From positions 1 through 64,000 of the forward strand of contig JAGRGQ010000005.1 of the NCBI GenBank assembly GCA_020445405.1: DNA of 64,000 nucleotides. The letters are read 5' to 3'. How positions within the stretch are numbered: position 1 is the stretch's first letter; the number at the start of each line of letters is the position of its first letter. Positions 26,675-35,966 of the stretch are shown piece after piece. The stretch comes from Gammaproteobacteria bacterium. GTDB lineage: Bacteria > Pseudomonadota > Gammaproteobacteria > Chromatiales > Chromatiaceae. The position numbers were made by a program, and so were the translations under genes. The notes under the pieces were generated by a model. That model saw nothing but the letters and a program-made list of their open reading frames with translations, had not been told where the DNA came from and did no database searches.

Positions 26675-27553
26675 ATGGACTTTTTACTCAACAACGGAAT
26701 TGAGATGCCGGCTCCCGGATTTGGCACCGGGGCCGTTCGCGGCTGGCAAGCGGACAGTGACGATGTGGCGCAGGTGATCGCAACCGCCATCGGCCTGGGC
26801 TACCGCCACCTGGATACCGCTTCGATCTACGGCAACGAACGCAGCCTGGGCAGGGCGATCCGCGCCGCCGGCGAGCCGCGCGAACAGCTCTTTGTGGTCA
26901 CCAAGGCCTGGAATACTGAGCATGGCTACGACCAGATTCTGCATGCTTTCGATCGCAGTCAGCGGCGGCTGGATCTGGAGTACCTGGATCTCTATCTGCT
27001 CCATTGGCCGGTTCCCGGTCTGATTCAGCAGAGTTGGCGCGCCATGGAGCGATTGCTGACGGAAAAACGGGTGCGGGCCATCGGCGTCTCCAACTACCGA
27101 ATTTCCGATCTGCGCTGTCTGCTGGAGCAGGCGGAGGTGGTGCCTGCCTGCAACCAGATCGAGGTCCATCCGTACTTCACCCAGCCCGATCTGCGGGAGT
27201 ATTGCGGGGGGCGTGGAATACAGATCGTGAGCTATTCGCCATTGGGAACCGGCAGTTGGAGCGGCGTTCCCAACGACCAGAAACCGGTGAGCGATCCAGT
27301 GATCGTCAAAATTGCGAGACGACACGGACTGACACCCGCGCAAGTAATCCTGCGTTGGAATCTGCAGCATGGATGGGTGCCGATCCCCAAGTCCGAGCAT
27401 CCGGAACACATGGCGCAAAACCTGGAGATTGACGAGATCATTCTCGACGAGGCGGAGATGGCGGCGCTGGATGATCTGGAGACCGGTACAGGGTTCAATA
27501 TGGATCCGGAGGCAGCCATAGAAGCCAATATGGCGATGCATGTCCCGGAGTGA
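26675..27553 (+). CDS. Aldo/keto reductase
   Basis: A 292-residue NADPH-dependent reductase with a TIM-barrel fold. The catalytic tetrad is visible: Asp and Tyr in LDTASIYGNE, Lys in VVTKAW, His in YLLHWP. Later motifs GVSNY, CNQIEVHPYF and VSYSPLGTG support the family (2,5-diketogluconate reductase-like branch). GTGAGGAG precedes the ATG. It reduces aldehydes or ketones. The natural substrate cannot be inferred from its neighbours. Confidence 0.93.
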   Translation: MDFLLNNGIEMPAPGFGTGAVRGWQADSDDVAQVIATAIGLGYRHLDTASIYGNERSLGRAIRAAGEPREQLFVVTKAWNTEHGYDQILHAFDRSQRRLDLEYLDLYLLHWPVPGLIQQSWRAMERLLTEKRVRAIGVSNYRISDLRCLLEQAEVVPACNQIEVHPYFTQPDLREYCGGRGIQIVSYSPLGTGSWSGVPNDQKPVSDPVIVKIARRHGLTPAQVILRWNLQHGWVPIPKSEHPEHMAQNLEIDEIILDEAEMAALDDLETGTGFNMDPEAAIEANMAMHVPE

Positions 27554-27739
27554 TCCAGACCGCCGCGTGTCTGCCGGCTCGAACCGCAGGGTACGGATCT
27601 GGAAACACTGGATGAACCTATCCCCTGTTGCTCTCATTATTTCAATCTTGTTATGGTCGGGATTGACTCTCCGGCATTCCGTTTCTCCTGGGTTGAGGAC
27701 GGGCCGGAGCCCGCCTGGTCAGGCAGAGTGCGATTCTCA

Positions 27740-29461
27740 ATGTACACGAAATATTTCGGACTGAAAGAACCTGCTTTCTCCATCACACCCGATCCGCGCT
27801 TCCTCTACCTCAGCGAGGATCACCGTGAGGCGCTTGCACATCTGCTCTACGGCGCCGGTGAGGGTGGCGGGTTCGTGCTGTTGACCGGAGAGGTCGGCAC
27901 CGGAAAAACCACCATATGCCGTACCTTTCTGGAACAGCTGCCGCAAGAGGTGGATGTGGCACTGATACTCAATCCGGCGCTCACCGTTCCGGATCTTCTG
28001 CACGCCATTTGCGAAGAGTTCGGCATCCCGGTCTCCATCGCAACAGAGTCGCCGCGTGTATTGATGTCAAAGCTCAACCGGTATCTGTTGGAGGCGCATG
28101 CGCGGAACCGGCGGCCTGTGCTTCTGATTGACGAGGCTCAGAATCTCGGCCCCGATGTACTGGAGCAGATCCGCTTGCTGACCAATCTGGAAACCCACAC
28201 TCACAAGCTGTTGCAGATCTTTCTGGTGGGACAGCCGGAGTTGCGCGATCTGCTTGGTACCAGGGAGCTGCGGCAGATCTCCCAACGGATCACCGCACGC
28301 TATCATCTGCTGCCCCTTTCCCGGCGTGAAACATCGGACTATGTCGCCCATCGGCTGGCGGTTGCAGGTGTTGAACGGGCGTTGTTCACGGGCGGCGCAT
28401 TAAAGCGCGTGCATAAACTGTCAGGCGGTATACCCCGGATAATAAATATCCTGTGCGACAGAGCCCTGCTGGGCGCATACGCGACGCGCAGGCCGGTAGT
28501 CAATCGGCGCATAGTGAACAAGGCAGCCGGAGAGCTGATGGAAAAGCGCGCTTCGGCCAATTTCAGCAAGCCGGTGAGTGTGCTGGTTCTCCTGTTTCTT
28601 TTGGTTGGCGGCGGGATTCTGCTGTACAGTTGGAAGGAGAGTCCGGTACCCGGTGATTCGGTATTGCCGGCAGCGGCGATAACGGTCCTGCCCGAAACGG
28701 CTGGTTCTGAACAGGGGATCAATACGGTCCCGCCGCCTGCCGATCCAGGCAAGAGTGAGGAAGTTCCAGCAGTCACAGAGGAGGGCGGAACGATCGACGG
28801 GGCACCGGAAGTGAGTGTCGACCCCGTGAAAACCGCGGATCCGGTCAAACAGCCCGATTTCGAGAGCATGTTGATGAACGAGCTGACCGGAATGAAAGAG
28901 CTGTTGGCGCTTTGGGGACTGGAGCCGAAGGAGCCGGGTAGCCTGGAAGATCCATGCAGCTATGCACTCACCCGGGGTCTGCGCTGCCGCAAAAGCATGG
29001 GCGGCTGGAAAAAAATCGGGCGTTATAACCGGCCGGTGCTGATAGAACTGGAAGAGGAACGAGGTAGAAGCTACGCGCTGGTCACGGGGCTCGGACCGCA
29101 ATACGCAGAGCTGAGCAGCGGCGGAGCCAGCGCCGTGATTCCTCTCCTCACGATAGCTCCCCGCTGGCAGGGGCGCTTTCTGTTTCTTTGGAAAACACCT
29201 CCCGGCGGCGATATTCTCATCGGGCCCGGCTCGACCGGAGCCGAAGTTCATTGGTTGTACAAAACCCTCTCCCGCCACACCGGCGCGGAGATGAAAAGTA
29301 CCTTTGTCGACCGTTTCGATGCCGCACTGCGTGAGTCGGTGCTGCGTTTTCAACGCCAGCGGGGGTTGGAACCAGACGGACTTGCCGGTCCGGAGACGAT
29401 CATTGAACTGAACACAGTGGGCGGATCACCCGAAATTCCACGCCTGGAGCAGACCCGCTGA
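27740..29461 (+). CDS. gspA: GspA/ExeA-type AAA ATPase with peptidoglycan-binding domain
   Basis: A 573-residue inner-membrane ATPase of the ExeA/GspA family. The N-terminus MYTKYFGLKEPAFSITPDP is typical. Walker A is GEVGTGKTT (about residue 52), Walker B VLLIDEAQ (about 130). A membrane segment lies at about 275-297, then a variable Pro-rich periplasmic linker, and at the C-terminus a PG_binding_1 repeat (LRFQRQRGLEPDGLAGPETI). With GspB it helps insert the type II secretion channel through peptidoglycan in Aeromonas. gspB follows 7 bases later, but no other gsp genes are present. ATG at 27740 is chosen because it begins the conserved N-terminus. Confidence 0.93.
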   Translation: MYTKYFGLKEPAFSITPDPRFLYLSEDHREALAHLLYGAGEGGGFVLLTGEVGTGKTTICRTFLEQLPQEVDVALILNPALTVPDLLHAICEEFGIPVSIATESPRVLMSKLNRYLLEAHARNRRPVLLIDEAQNLGPDVLEQIRLLTNLETHTHKLLQIFLVGQPELRDLLGTRELRQISQRITARYHLLPLSRRETSDYVAHRLAVAGVERALFTGGALKRVHKLSGGIPRIINILCDRALLGAYATRRPVVNRRIVNKAAGELMEKRASANFSKPVSVLVLLFLLVGGGILLYSWKESPVPGDSVLPAAAITVLPETAGSEQGINTVPPPADPGKSEEVPAVTEEGGTIDGAPEVSVDPVKTADPVKQPDFESMLMNELTGMKELLALWGLEPKEPGSLEDPCSYALTRGLRCRKSMGGWKKIGRYNRPVLIELEEERGRSYALVTGLGPQYAELSSGGASAVIPLLTIAPRWQGRFLFLWKTPPGGDILIGPGSTGAEVHWLYKTLSRHTGAEMKSTFVDRFDAALRESVLRFQRQRGLEPDGLAGPETIIELNTVGGSPEIPRLEQTR

Positions 29462-29468
29462 TAACACC

Positions 29469-30416
29469 ATGTCCTATATCCTTGAAGCCCTTAAAAAGTC
29501 CCAGCAGGAGCGTGAACTCGGAAAAATACCCGACCCGATGTTTGCGCCTTTGCCCGGACCGACGGGTGGGAAATCCAGATCGCTGTGGTTACTGTTGATC
29601 CCCGTCCTGCTGCTTGTCTCGGCGATTGCGCTTTTCCTGATATTTGCTCTCCCCTCGGTTGAAAACCAGCCGGTATCGTTGAGCGGGCCGCCTCCCCAAA
29701 CCGAGGATCAACCGGTAGCCGGAGTTCGCGTGCCCGACCGGGCCCCATCGGAGCGGGCGCAAAAGCGCATCCCCGCTGTTCAGCCGTCTCTCGACCATAC
29801 CAACAGCGTCTCTGCCGCAGCAACCGAAGCAGCGGACGATGAGAAACCGGCCCGATTGCAGCCAGAGAGCGGTTCCAGCAAACCCTCTTCCCGAATACCC
29901 GGACCGAAAGAGCAGATGACGGGGCCGGGGCCGGCTGCGGTTGCGAAATCGGATGTACCGGAGGAGAGCGCGCGCCGCCCCATGCGTGAAGAAGAGACGC
30001 CGGAGATCGAAAATCCGATCGAAACGGACCAGGCGAAAACCGGGCAAACGGAGTTTCCGCCGGTGATGTTGAAACCGGAGTCTCGGAAAAGGACATGGAG
30101 TGGCGGGGAGGGCACCGGGCGTGAAGCCGTTTCGGAGCCTGAATCGGCGGGTCGGAATGTCGTCATTGCCGGTAAAGATCTCCCCGGGCCTGCGCAGGAG
30201 CTGCCTGCGGGTGTGCGGGATCGACTGCCGCCGAGGAACATCAGCGTTTTGTCCTATTCAAAAACAGCGGGCAGTCGCTTCATCAGACTCAACGGAGAAA
30301 AGATCTGGGAAGGGGGGAAGCAGGACAACGGCCTGATGGTCGAAGCGATTTTGCAGGACGGTGTGATATTCAGATTTGATGGCCACCGCTTTTTTCACTC
30401 CATGTATCGCTACTGA
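29469..30416 (+). CDS. gspB: General secretion pathway protein B
   Basis: A 315-residue inner-membrane protein. The conserved opening MSYILEALKKSQQERELG is diagnostic. A membrane segment (about 38-60) is followed by a long low-complexity Pro/Glu-rich region and a conserved C-terminal domain (LPPRNISVLSYSKTAGSRFIRLNGEKI... VIFRFDGHRFF). It pairs with GspA directly upstream; the two form a complex that attaches to peptidoglycan and assists secretin assembly. The low-complexity middle is likely a periplasm-spanning spacer. Confidence 0.92.
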   Translation: MSYILEALKKSQQERELGKIPDPMFAPLPGPTGGKSRSLWLLLIPVLLLVSAIALFLIFALPSVENQPVSLSGPPPQTEDQPVAGVRVPDRAPSERAQKRIPAVQPSLDHTNSVSAAATEAADDEKPARLQPESGSSKPSSRIPGPKEQMTGPGPAAVAKSDVPEESARRPMREEETPEIENPIETDQAKTGQTEFPPVMLKPESRKRTWSGGEGTGREAVSEPESAGRNVVIAGKDLPGPAQELPAGVRDRLPPRNISVLSYSKTAGSRFIRLNGEKIWEGGKQDNGLMVEAILQDGVIFRFDGHRFFHSMYRY

Positions 30417-30502
30417 ACAGCCAGTATCAGAGGCGGAGATTCCGGTGTTATGCAGTCGGTTGGCGGTCGCCGCATTCAATGCATATACGCTTTAGGTTCA
30501 TT

Positions 30503-30590
30503 AAAATCAAAAATTTGTCTCTGGATACCCTCACCCCGGCCCTCTCCTTCACCGGGAACGGGGGCTTTTATGACACCCTCCTGAGGGAGA
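30503..30590 (-). repeat. Dispersed repeat type A, copy 2 (inverted)
   Basis: Reverse complement of 5600-5687 with about a dozen differences. It lies between gspB and the convergent acyl-CoA synthetase gene, where it could act as a bidirectional terminator or a REP-like element. Confidence 0.8.
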
Positions 30591-30633
30591 GGGCATTTAC
30601 GGAGCGGCACTGACACAAGCAGGACCGGGCGGA

Positions 30634-30696
30634 CAATCATAACTTCAGGACAACGATGCAGATGCGAATCGGAATCGATTGTCACCGACCCCTTTC
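30634..30696 (+). repeat. Dispersed repeat type B, copy 2
   Basis: Same orientation as 18-80. The right end overlaps the last four codons and the stop codon (30682-30684) of the leftward acyl-CoA synthetase gene. Confidence 0.65.
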
Positions 30697-32325
30697 TTTC
30701 TGCTTTTCGAGTTCCTTTTGACGCAATTCGATGCGACGAACCTTGCCGGTCGTCGTCATGGGCAGGCTGTCAACGAATTCGATTTCACGTGGATATTCGT
30801 AAGCAGCCAACCGGGTACGGACTGAATTCTGGATGTCGGCGCGTAAATCGTCGTTGGCGGTATGACCCTCGGTCAACACCACAAATACCTTGACGATGGA
30901 GCCGCGCAATTCATCGGGTTTGCCTATGGCCGCGGCTTGCAGCACGGCCGGATGTTTCAACAGGCAATTTTCGATTTCACCGGGGCCGATGCGATAGCCG
31001 GCACTGGATATGACGTCGTCGGTTCGACCGACAAACCAGAGATAACCGTGTTCGTCGCGGTAACCCACGTCACCGGTGCAAAACCACTCTCCGTTGAACT
31101 TCCTGCGAGTCTCCTCTGCACGCTTCCAGTAGCCCAGAAACATCACCGGATCGCCAGCCTTTGCGGCCAGTTCGCCCTGTTCTCCGGTTGGCACTATCTC
31201 TCCTTCGCTATCAATGATTTCGACATGGTGGCCCGGATAGGCTTTTCCCATGGAGCCGGGTTTGGGGGGCATGATGGCAGAGCAGTTGCCCACCAGATAG
31301 TTGAATTCGGTCTGCCCCCACATTTCGTTGATGTCCAGACCGAGGGACTCCCGACCCCAGTGAATCAACTCTTCGCCGACTGATTCGCCGGCCGACATGA
31401 CACTGCGCAGTTTGACCTTATGCCGTTGCCGGATATTGTCCACCTGGCGCATCATCTTGAGCGCCGTCGGTGGAATGAAAGCGTTACGCACCTGGTACTT
31501 GCCCAGCAGATGGCAGGCGTGTTCCGGGTCAAACTTGCCGCCTTCATAAGCCAGAATGGGTTTGCCAAAATACAGTGTCGGTAACAATGCATCCCACAAG
31601 CCGCCGGTCCAGGCCCAGTCCGCCGGCGTCCAGAACAGATCCTCGGGCTGAGGGAAAAAATTATGTGACATTTCGAAGCCGGTGAGGTTGCCGAGCAGTG
31701 ACCGTTGTGCGATCAGTGCGCCTTTCGGCGGCCCGGTCGTGCCCGATGTATAGATCAACAGCGCGGCATCGTCGGCCAGCGTCCGGTGGATATCCAGATG
31801 GTCGGACGATTTTTGCAACAACTGCCAGAACTCGTGCTTCGAGTCTCCGCAACCGCAGCCGATAACGGTATCCAGCGTACCCTCCTCTGTGCGCAACTGT
31901 TCCATCATGTCGAGACGGCTGGCATCGGTGATGGCGACTTTTGCCGAGCTGTCGACAATCCGGTATTGCACCGCATCCCGCCCGAACAGAATCGAGAGTG
32001 GCAGCGCGATTGCGCCGATTTTGTAACAGGCCAGATGGGCCACGGCGGTTTCAACCCGCTGCGGCAGGATGATGGCTACCCGGTCATTGGGCTGTACGCC
32101 GAGTCCGCGCAGGGCGTTGGCGAATCGGTCGGACAGCGCTTTTAGTTGGGCAAAGCTGATCTGCCGGGATTCGCCTTTTCCGTTTTCGTAATAAATGGCT
32201 GTTTTATCGCTGGCTGCATGGCGATCGCAGGTCAATTCAGCAATGTTCAGTGCTTTCGGAATGTTCCATCGGAACGAACCGCAAATGGCGTCGAAATCCT
32301 GTCCGTTTTGATCAATGAGATTCAT
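30682..32325 (-). CDS. Acyl-CoA synthetase (AMP-forming)
   Basis: A 547-residue cytoplasmic ligase of the acetyl-CoA-synthetase-like, medium-chain (ACSM) type. The adenylate-binding core is YTSGTTGPPKGAL. Further motifs are EMWGQTE, WFCTGDVGYRDEHGYLWFVGR and the C-terminal TTTGKVRR, whose Lys is catalytic. It activates a short or medium carboxylic acid to its CoA ester. GGAG precedes the ATG. It is divergent from the lipid-modification operon and shares its promoter region, so joint control is possible but unproven. The last codons lie within a dispersed repeat. Confidence 0.92.
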   Translation of the reverse strand: MNLIDQNGQDFDAICGSFRWNIPKALNIAELTCDRHAASDKTAIYYENGKGESRQISFAQLKALSDRFANALRGLGVQPNDRVAIILPQRVETAVAHLACYKIGAIALPLSILFGRDAVQYRIVDSSAKVAITDASRLDMMEQLRTEEGTLDTVIGCGCGDSKHEFWQLLQKSSDHLDIHRTLADDAALLIYTSGTTGPPKGALIAQRSLLGNLTGFEMSHNFFPQPEDLFWTPADWAWTGGLWDALLPTLYFGKPILAYEGGKFDPEHACHLLGKYQVRNAFIPPTALKMMRQVDNIRQRHKVKLRSVMSAGESVGEELIHWGRESLGLDINEMWGQTEFNYLVGNCSAIMPPKPGSMGKAYPGHHVEIIDSEGEIVPTGEQGELAAKAGDPVMFLGYWKRAEETRRKFNGEWFCTGDVGYRDEHGYLWFVGRTDDVISSAGYRIGPGEIENCLLKHPAVLQAAAIGKPDELRGSIVKVFVVLTEGHTANDDLRADIQNSVRTRLAAYEYPREIEFVDSLPMTTTGKVRRIELRQKELEKQKERGR

Positions 32326-32765
32326 GCGGGCTCCGAGCGATTGGTTCGCCGGTGAAATGGGTGAGATCCGTTTTAGCAGGCCGACGGCCGTGGATCAATA
32401 CTCGGAAAAGAGGAGTGCAGAGCCTGGGCTGTCCGTGGCCGTCACCCTGTTTACAGGGATCTCCAGCGGAGTTCGGTGGGCGAGATTCATGCGTCTGACC
32501 CCAGGGGAGATAAGAGACGGCTGTCTCAGTGCACTTCAGGTGGGTTCACGAACAGCGAACGGCCGGGTACGAAACCGGATTGCACCCACGGATAGGATCC
32601 GGCGCGGGTTGGGGTTGTCTGCATGGAGAAAATCGGTTGTATCTCCGGCTCCTGGGCAAAATGTAACGCCGTAATTAATTATGTACAGTACAAATATTTG
32701 CATAAAGCGACGATACGTGGATAATAAGCATAAATGTATAGTACATAAAGGGTCGGTGAAGGAAA
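32326..32765. other. Divergent promoter region with TGTAC palindromes
   Basis: About 440 bases between the acyl-CoA synthetase gene and the nine-gene operon. The right 100 bases are strikingly AT-rich compared with the surroundings and carry two matching palindromes (32682-32692 and 32735-32745). No gene is supported in the remainder. Confidence 0.6.
32682..32745 (+). promoter_or_regulatory. Paired palindromes, candidate operators for the B12 MerR regulator
   Basis: TGTACAGTACA (32682-32692) is a perfect inverted repeat around one base. TGTATAGTACA (32735-32745) differs by one base. Their centres are 53 bases apart, five helical turns, so they face the same side. The second ends 20 bases before the operon start. 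The operon encodes its own CarH/LitR-type repressor, which makes this a natural target. The spacing does not match the class II LitR operator as I remember it. Confidence 0.5.
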
Positions 32766-34022
32766 ATGAAAATTGCAGTGGTGGGGGGTGGAATCAGCGG
32801 TCTGTCGGCCGCCTGGTTACTGCGCAGCAAGCACAGGGTGACACTGTACGAGGCAGCGGGCTATCTCGGCGGACATACCAATACCGTGGATGTCACTCTG
32901 GATGGAAAAACCCACCCCGTGGACACCGGTTTTCTGGTCCACAATGACCTCACTTATCCGAACCTGATCGAGCTGTTCCGGATTCTCGGGGTGGAGACGC
33001 ACGCCACTGAGATGAGTTTCAGCGTCAGCCAGCCGGAGCTCGGCATCGAGTGGGCCGGCTCCAGTCTGGGGACCCTGTTCGCGCAGCGCCGGAATCTGTT
33101 GCGGCTTCAGTTCTGGCGCATGCTGCAGGAGATCGTCGTCTTCAACTCCCGTTCTCACAAGCTGCTCGCCTGGTCGGAGCGTCAGCGGGTCACTCTCGGC
33201 GACCTGCTTGACGGGCACGGCTACTCGGCAGCCTTCAGACAGGGTTATCTACTGCCAATGGCGGCTGCCATCTGGTCCTCTTCACCGGAGGAGATCCTGG
33301 GATTTCCGGCGGCCACTTTTCTGCGCTTCTGCATCAACCACAGACTGCTGCAGATCGAAGGGCGCCCGGAGTGGCGCAGTATCGTCGGCGGGGGGCGCGA
33401 CTATGTGCGCAGAATGGCCGCATCGCTGGATGTCAGGCTCAACCATCCGGTGGACCGGGTGGTGCGCCGGTCCGGCGGGGTTGCGCTTAGCAGCATGGGA
33501 GAGACCAGCAGCTACGATACTGTGATTCTTGCCACCCACGCTCCCCGGTCGCTGGCCATGTTGCAGGATGCCGATGACCGCGAACAGGAGCTATTGGCAT
33601 CGGTAAAGTACCAACCCAACCTGGCGGTGCTGCACACCGACCGGCGTTTTCTGCCGCAGCGCCAATCGCTCTGGTCGGCCTGGAACTATCTTTCGCAGGG
33701 GAAGGCGAACGGTCCGGTCTGCGTCACCTACCTGCTGAACCGGCTGCAGAGGCTGCCGTTCGAAACTCCGCTGATGGTCACTTTGAATCCGCCGCCGGGG
33801 ATGCTGCCGGAGGGGGAGATTGCCCGCTTCGACTACCAGCATCCCGTCTTCGATCAGCGGGCAATAGATGCGCAGGCGCACTTGCCTTCGATTCAAGGGC
33901 ACAACCGGACCTGGTACTGCGGCGCCTGGTGTGGATACGGGTTTCACGAGGATGGGTTGAAGTCGGCACTGCGGGTGATCGGCGATTTCGGCGTGGAGGC
34001 ACCATGGCCGGTACAATTGTGA
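32766..34022 (+). CDS. FAD-dependent oxidoreductase, amine-oxidase fold
   Basis: A 418-residue flavoprotein. The FAD-binding motif GGGISGLSAAWLL (near 8-20) and GGHTNTVDV, VDTGFLVHN place it in the family of NAD(P)/FAD oxidoreductases that sit beside DUF1365 and Cfa-like genes. From memory, related clusters in Rhodobacter belong to the singlet-oxygen sigma-E/ChrR regulon and are tied to furan or other modified fatty acids, with the flavoprotein as a desaturase. The role here is an inference from context. It starts the nine-gene operon and overlaps the next gene by 19 bases. Confidence 0.9.
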   Translation: MKIAVVGGGISGLSAAWLLRSKHRVTLYEAAGYLGGHTNTVDVTLDGKTHPVDTGFLVHNDLTYPNLIELFRILGVETHATEMSFSVSQPELGIEWAGSSLGTLFAQRRNLLRLQFWRMLQEIVVFNSRSHKLLAWSERQRVTLGDLLDGHGYSAAFRQGYLLPMAAAIWSSSPEEILGFPAATFLRFCINHRLLQIEGRPEWRSIVGGGRDYVRRMAASLDVRLNHPVDRVVRRSGGVALSSMGETSSYDTVILATHAPRSLAMLQDADDREQELLASVKYQPNLAVLHTDRRFLPQRQSLWSAWNYLSQGKANGPVCVTYLLNRLQRLPFETPLMVTLNPPPGMLPEGEIARFDYQHPVFDQRAIDAQAHLPSIQGHNRTWYCGAWCGYGFHEDGLKSALRVIGDFGVEAPWPVQL

Positions 34023-34762
34023 GCCGTCTGGTAGTTGGCAAGGTGATGCACAGGCGCCATCATCCGGTGCAGAACAGCTTTGTCTACCCGCTTTTCTATC
34101 TGCTGGTCAACACCGACGAGCTGGATCGGCTCGACAACTGGCTGTTCGGTGTGAACAGGAACCGCCCTCTGGCGTTCCGATTCTCCGACCACGGAGACGG
34201 CACCGACCCGCGCGTCTGGGTGCGGGAGCAGCTGCGCCTGGCCGGCGTGACCGGCTGCACCGGGCCGATCTGGTTGCAGACGTTTCCGCGTGTTTTCGGC
34301 TACCTGTTCAACCCGGTCACCTTCTGGTATTGCCAGCGCGGCGATGGTTCGGTCGGCGCGATTATCGCTGAGGTCAACAACACCTTCGGCGAGCGCCATC
34401 TCTACCTGCTGACACCCGACCCCGACAGCGGCCGTTTTCAAGATGTTCACGCGGACAAGCGGTTGTATGTCTCTCCCTTCTACCCGGTGAGCGGAGGCTA
34501 CCGTTTCCATTTCAATACTGATCTGGATGCTCCGCACGTGCGTATCGATTACTACGATCAAGGCGCACTGCAGCTCAACACCGCGATCTGGGGTAAATCC
34601 CGCCAGCTCTCGGTTTCAGCCATGTCTGGTGCGCTGATCAGACAGCCGTTCCTGACCCTGGGTGTGACCGTCCGTATTCACTGGCAGGCGCTGCGCCTGT
34701 GGCTGAAAGGCGTGTCGCTACACCCGAAACCAGCTTCGACAAGCGAGGAAACAACCCGATGA
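34004..34762 (+). CDS. DUF1365 family protein
   Basis: A 252-residue cytoplasmic protein. Typical signatures are VMHRRHHPVQNSFVYPLFYLL, RVFGYLFNPVTFWYC and EVNNTFGERHLYLL, with YVSPFYPVSGGYRF further on. The family has no established biochemical activity that I know, yet it nearly always travels with the flavoprotein and Cfa-like genes on either side. ATG at 34004 begins the conserved part. The stop overlaps the start of the methyltransferase gene (ATGA). Confidence 0.9.
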   Translation: MAGTIVSRLVVGKVMHRRHHPVQNSFVYPLFYLLVNTDELDRLDNWLFGVNRNRPLAFRFSDHGDGTDPRVWVREQLRLAGVTGCTGPIWLQTFPRVFGYLFNPVTFWYCQRGDGSVGAIIAEVNNTFGERHLYLLTPDPDSGRFQDVHADKRLYVSPFYPVSGGYRFHFNTDLDAPHVRIDYYDQGALQLNTAIWGKSRQLSVSAMSGALIRQPFLTLGVTVRIHWQALRLWLKGVSLHPKPASTSEETTR

Positions 34763-35961
34763 ACAGTATGACGACCGCCCTCGACACGCTGCCACTGCCC
34801 TGGTATGCGCGATCCCTGTTGGCACTGCTCGAGCGCATCAGAGAGGGCTCGCTCGAACTCACCACGCCGGAGGGCTATAAACTGCGTTTCGGTGACGGCG
34901 CTGAACCATGGGCCGACCTGCAGCTCTTCGACTGGTCGGCTCTGCGGCAGATCTTCAGACGGGGCGACATCGGGTTTGCCGAGTGCTACCGGGATGGCCT
35001 GATCGACTCCGGCAACCTGACTTCGTTGCTGCGCCTTGTACTGATCAATCAGCAGTCACTGGAGCGAACCATCCACGGCAACCGGCTGTTCACGCTCGCC
35101 TACCGTATCCGCCACCTGCTGCGTTTCAATTCGCGCCGCGGCAGCGCCCGCAACATCGGGCACCATTACGATCTGGGCAACGACTTCTACCAGTCGTGGC
35201 TGGACTCCAGCATGACCTACTCGAGCGCCTGGTTCGGCGGCGATCTGGGCGGCGACCTGAAGCTGGCGCAGCATGCCAAGTATCGGCGCATGCTCGATTT
35301 CGCCGCTGCCGGGGAGGGCGATTCGGTGCTGGAGATCGGCTGTGGCTGGGGCGGCTTTGCCGAGTACGCGGCCGCCCGCGGCGTGCGCGTGCACGGCGTC
35401 ACCCTGTCGCGCGAGCAGCTCTCCTTCGCACGCGAACGGCTCGCCAGAGCCGGTCTCTCGCCGCTGGTCGAACTGGAGCTGCGCGACTATCGCGATATCG
35501 GGGGCAGTTACAGCCACATCGTATCCATCGAGATGCTGGAGGCTGTCGGCGAGCGCTACTGGCAGACCTTTTTCGGTCATCTTAACCGGCTTCTCGTTCC
35601 CGGCGGCAGCGCGGCGATACAGACCATCGTCATCGACGATGCCTGTTTCGAGCAGTACCGCGCCGGAACGGATTTCATTCAGCAGTACATCTTTCCCGGC
35701 GGCATGCTGCCGTCGCCGGCAAAGCTGGGCCAACTTGCGGATGACAACGGTTTCCGCGTCGAACGCTGCGACTTCTTCGGCGGTGACTATGCGGAAACCA
35801 TCCGCCGCTGGAGAGAAAGATTTGAACTTAACCTGGCTGCCATCGAGCAGCAGTACGACACCAGCTTCATACGCCTGTGGCGCCTCTATCTCGCCTATTG
35901 CGAGGCCGGCTTCGATGCGGGCCGCATCAATGTCGTTCACCTGAAGCTGGTCAAGGAGTGA
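34759..35961 (+). CDS. Cyclopropane-fatty-acyl-phospholipid synthase-like methyltransferase
   Basis: A 400-residue SAM-dependent enzyme acting on unsaturated acyl chains of membrane phospholipids. Motifs: GHHYDLGNDFYQSWLDSSMTYSSAWF, SAM-binding EIGCGWGGFAEYAA, HIVSIEMLEAVGERYWQTFF, and Cys in YLAYCEAGF at the position of the catalytic Cys of Cfa. It may make a cyclopropane ring or only add a methyl group as in furan fatty-acid synthesis. The adjacent flavoprotein favours the second (inference). It overlaps DUF1365 by 4 bases and precedes the chalcone-isomerase-like gene by 5. Confidence 0.93.
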   Translation: MNSMTTALDTLPLPWYARSLLALLERIREGSLELTTPEGYKLRFGDGAEPWADLQLFDWSALRQIFRRGDIGFAECYRDGLIDSGNLTSLLRLVLINQQSLERTIHGNRLFTLAYRIRHLLRFNSRRGSARNIGHHYDLGNDFYQSWLDSSMTYSSAWFGGDLGGDLKLAQHAKYRRMLDFAAAGEGDSVLEIGCGWGGFAEYAAARGVRVHGVTLSREQLSFARERLARAGLSPLVELELRDYRDIGGSYSHIVSIEMLEAVGERYWQTFFGHLNRLLVPGGSAAIQTIVIDDACFEQYRAGTDFIQQYIFPGGMLPSPAKLGQLADDNGFRVERCDFFGGDYAETIRRWRERFELNLAAIEQQYDTSFIRLWRLYLAYCEAGFDAGRINVVHLKLVKE

Positions 35962-35966
35962 CAGCG

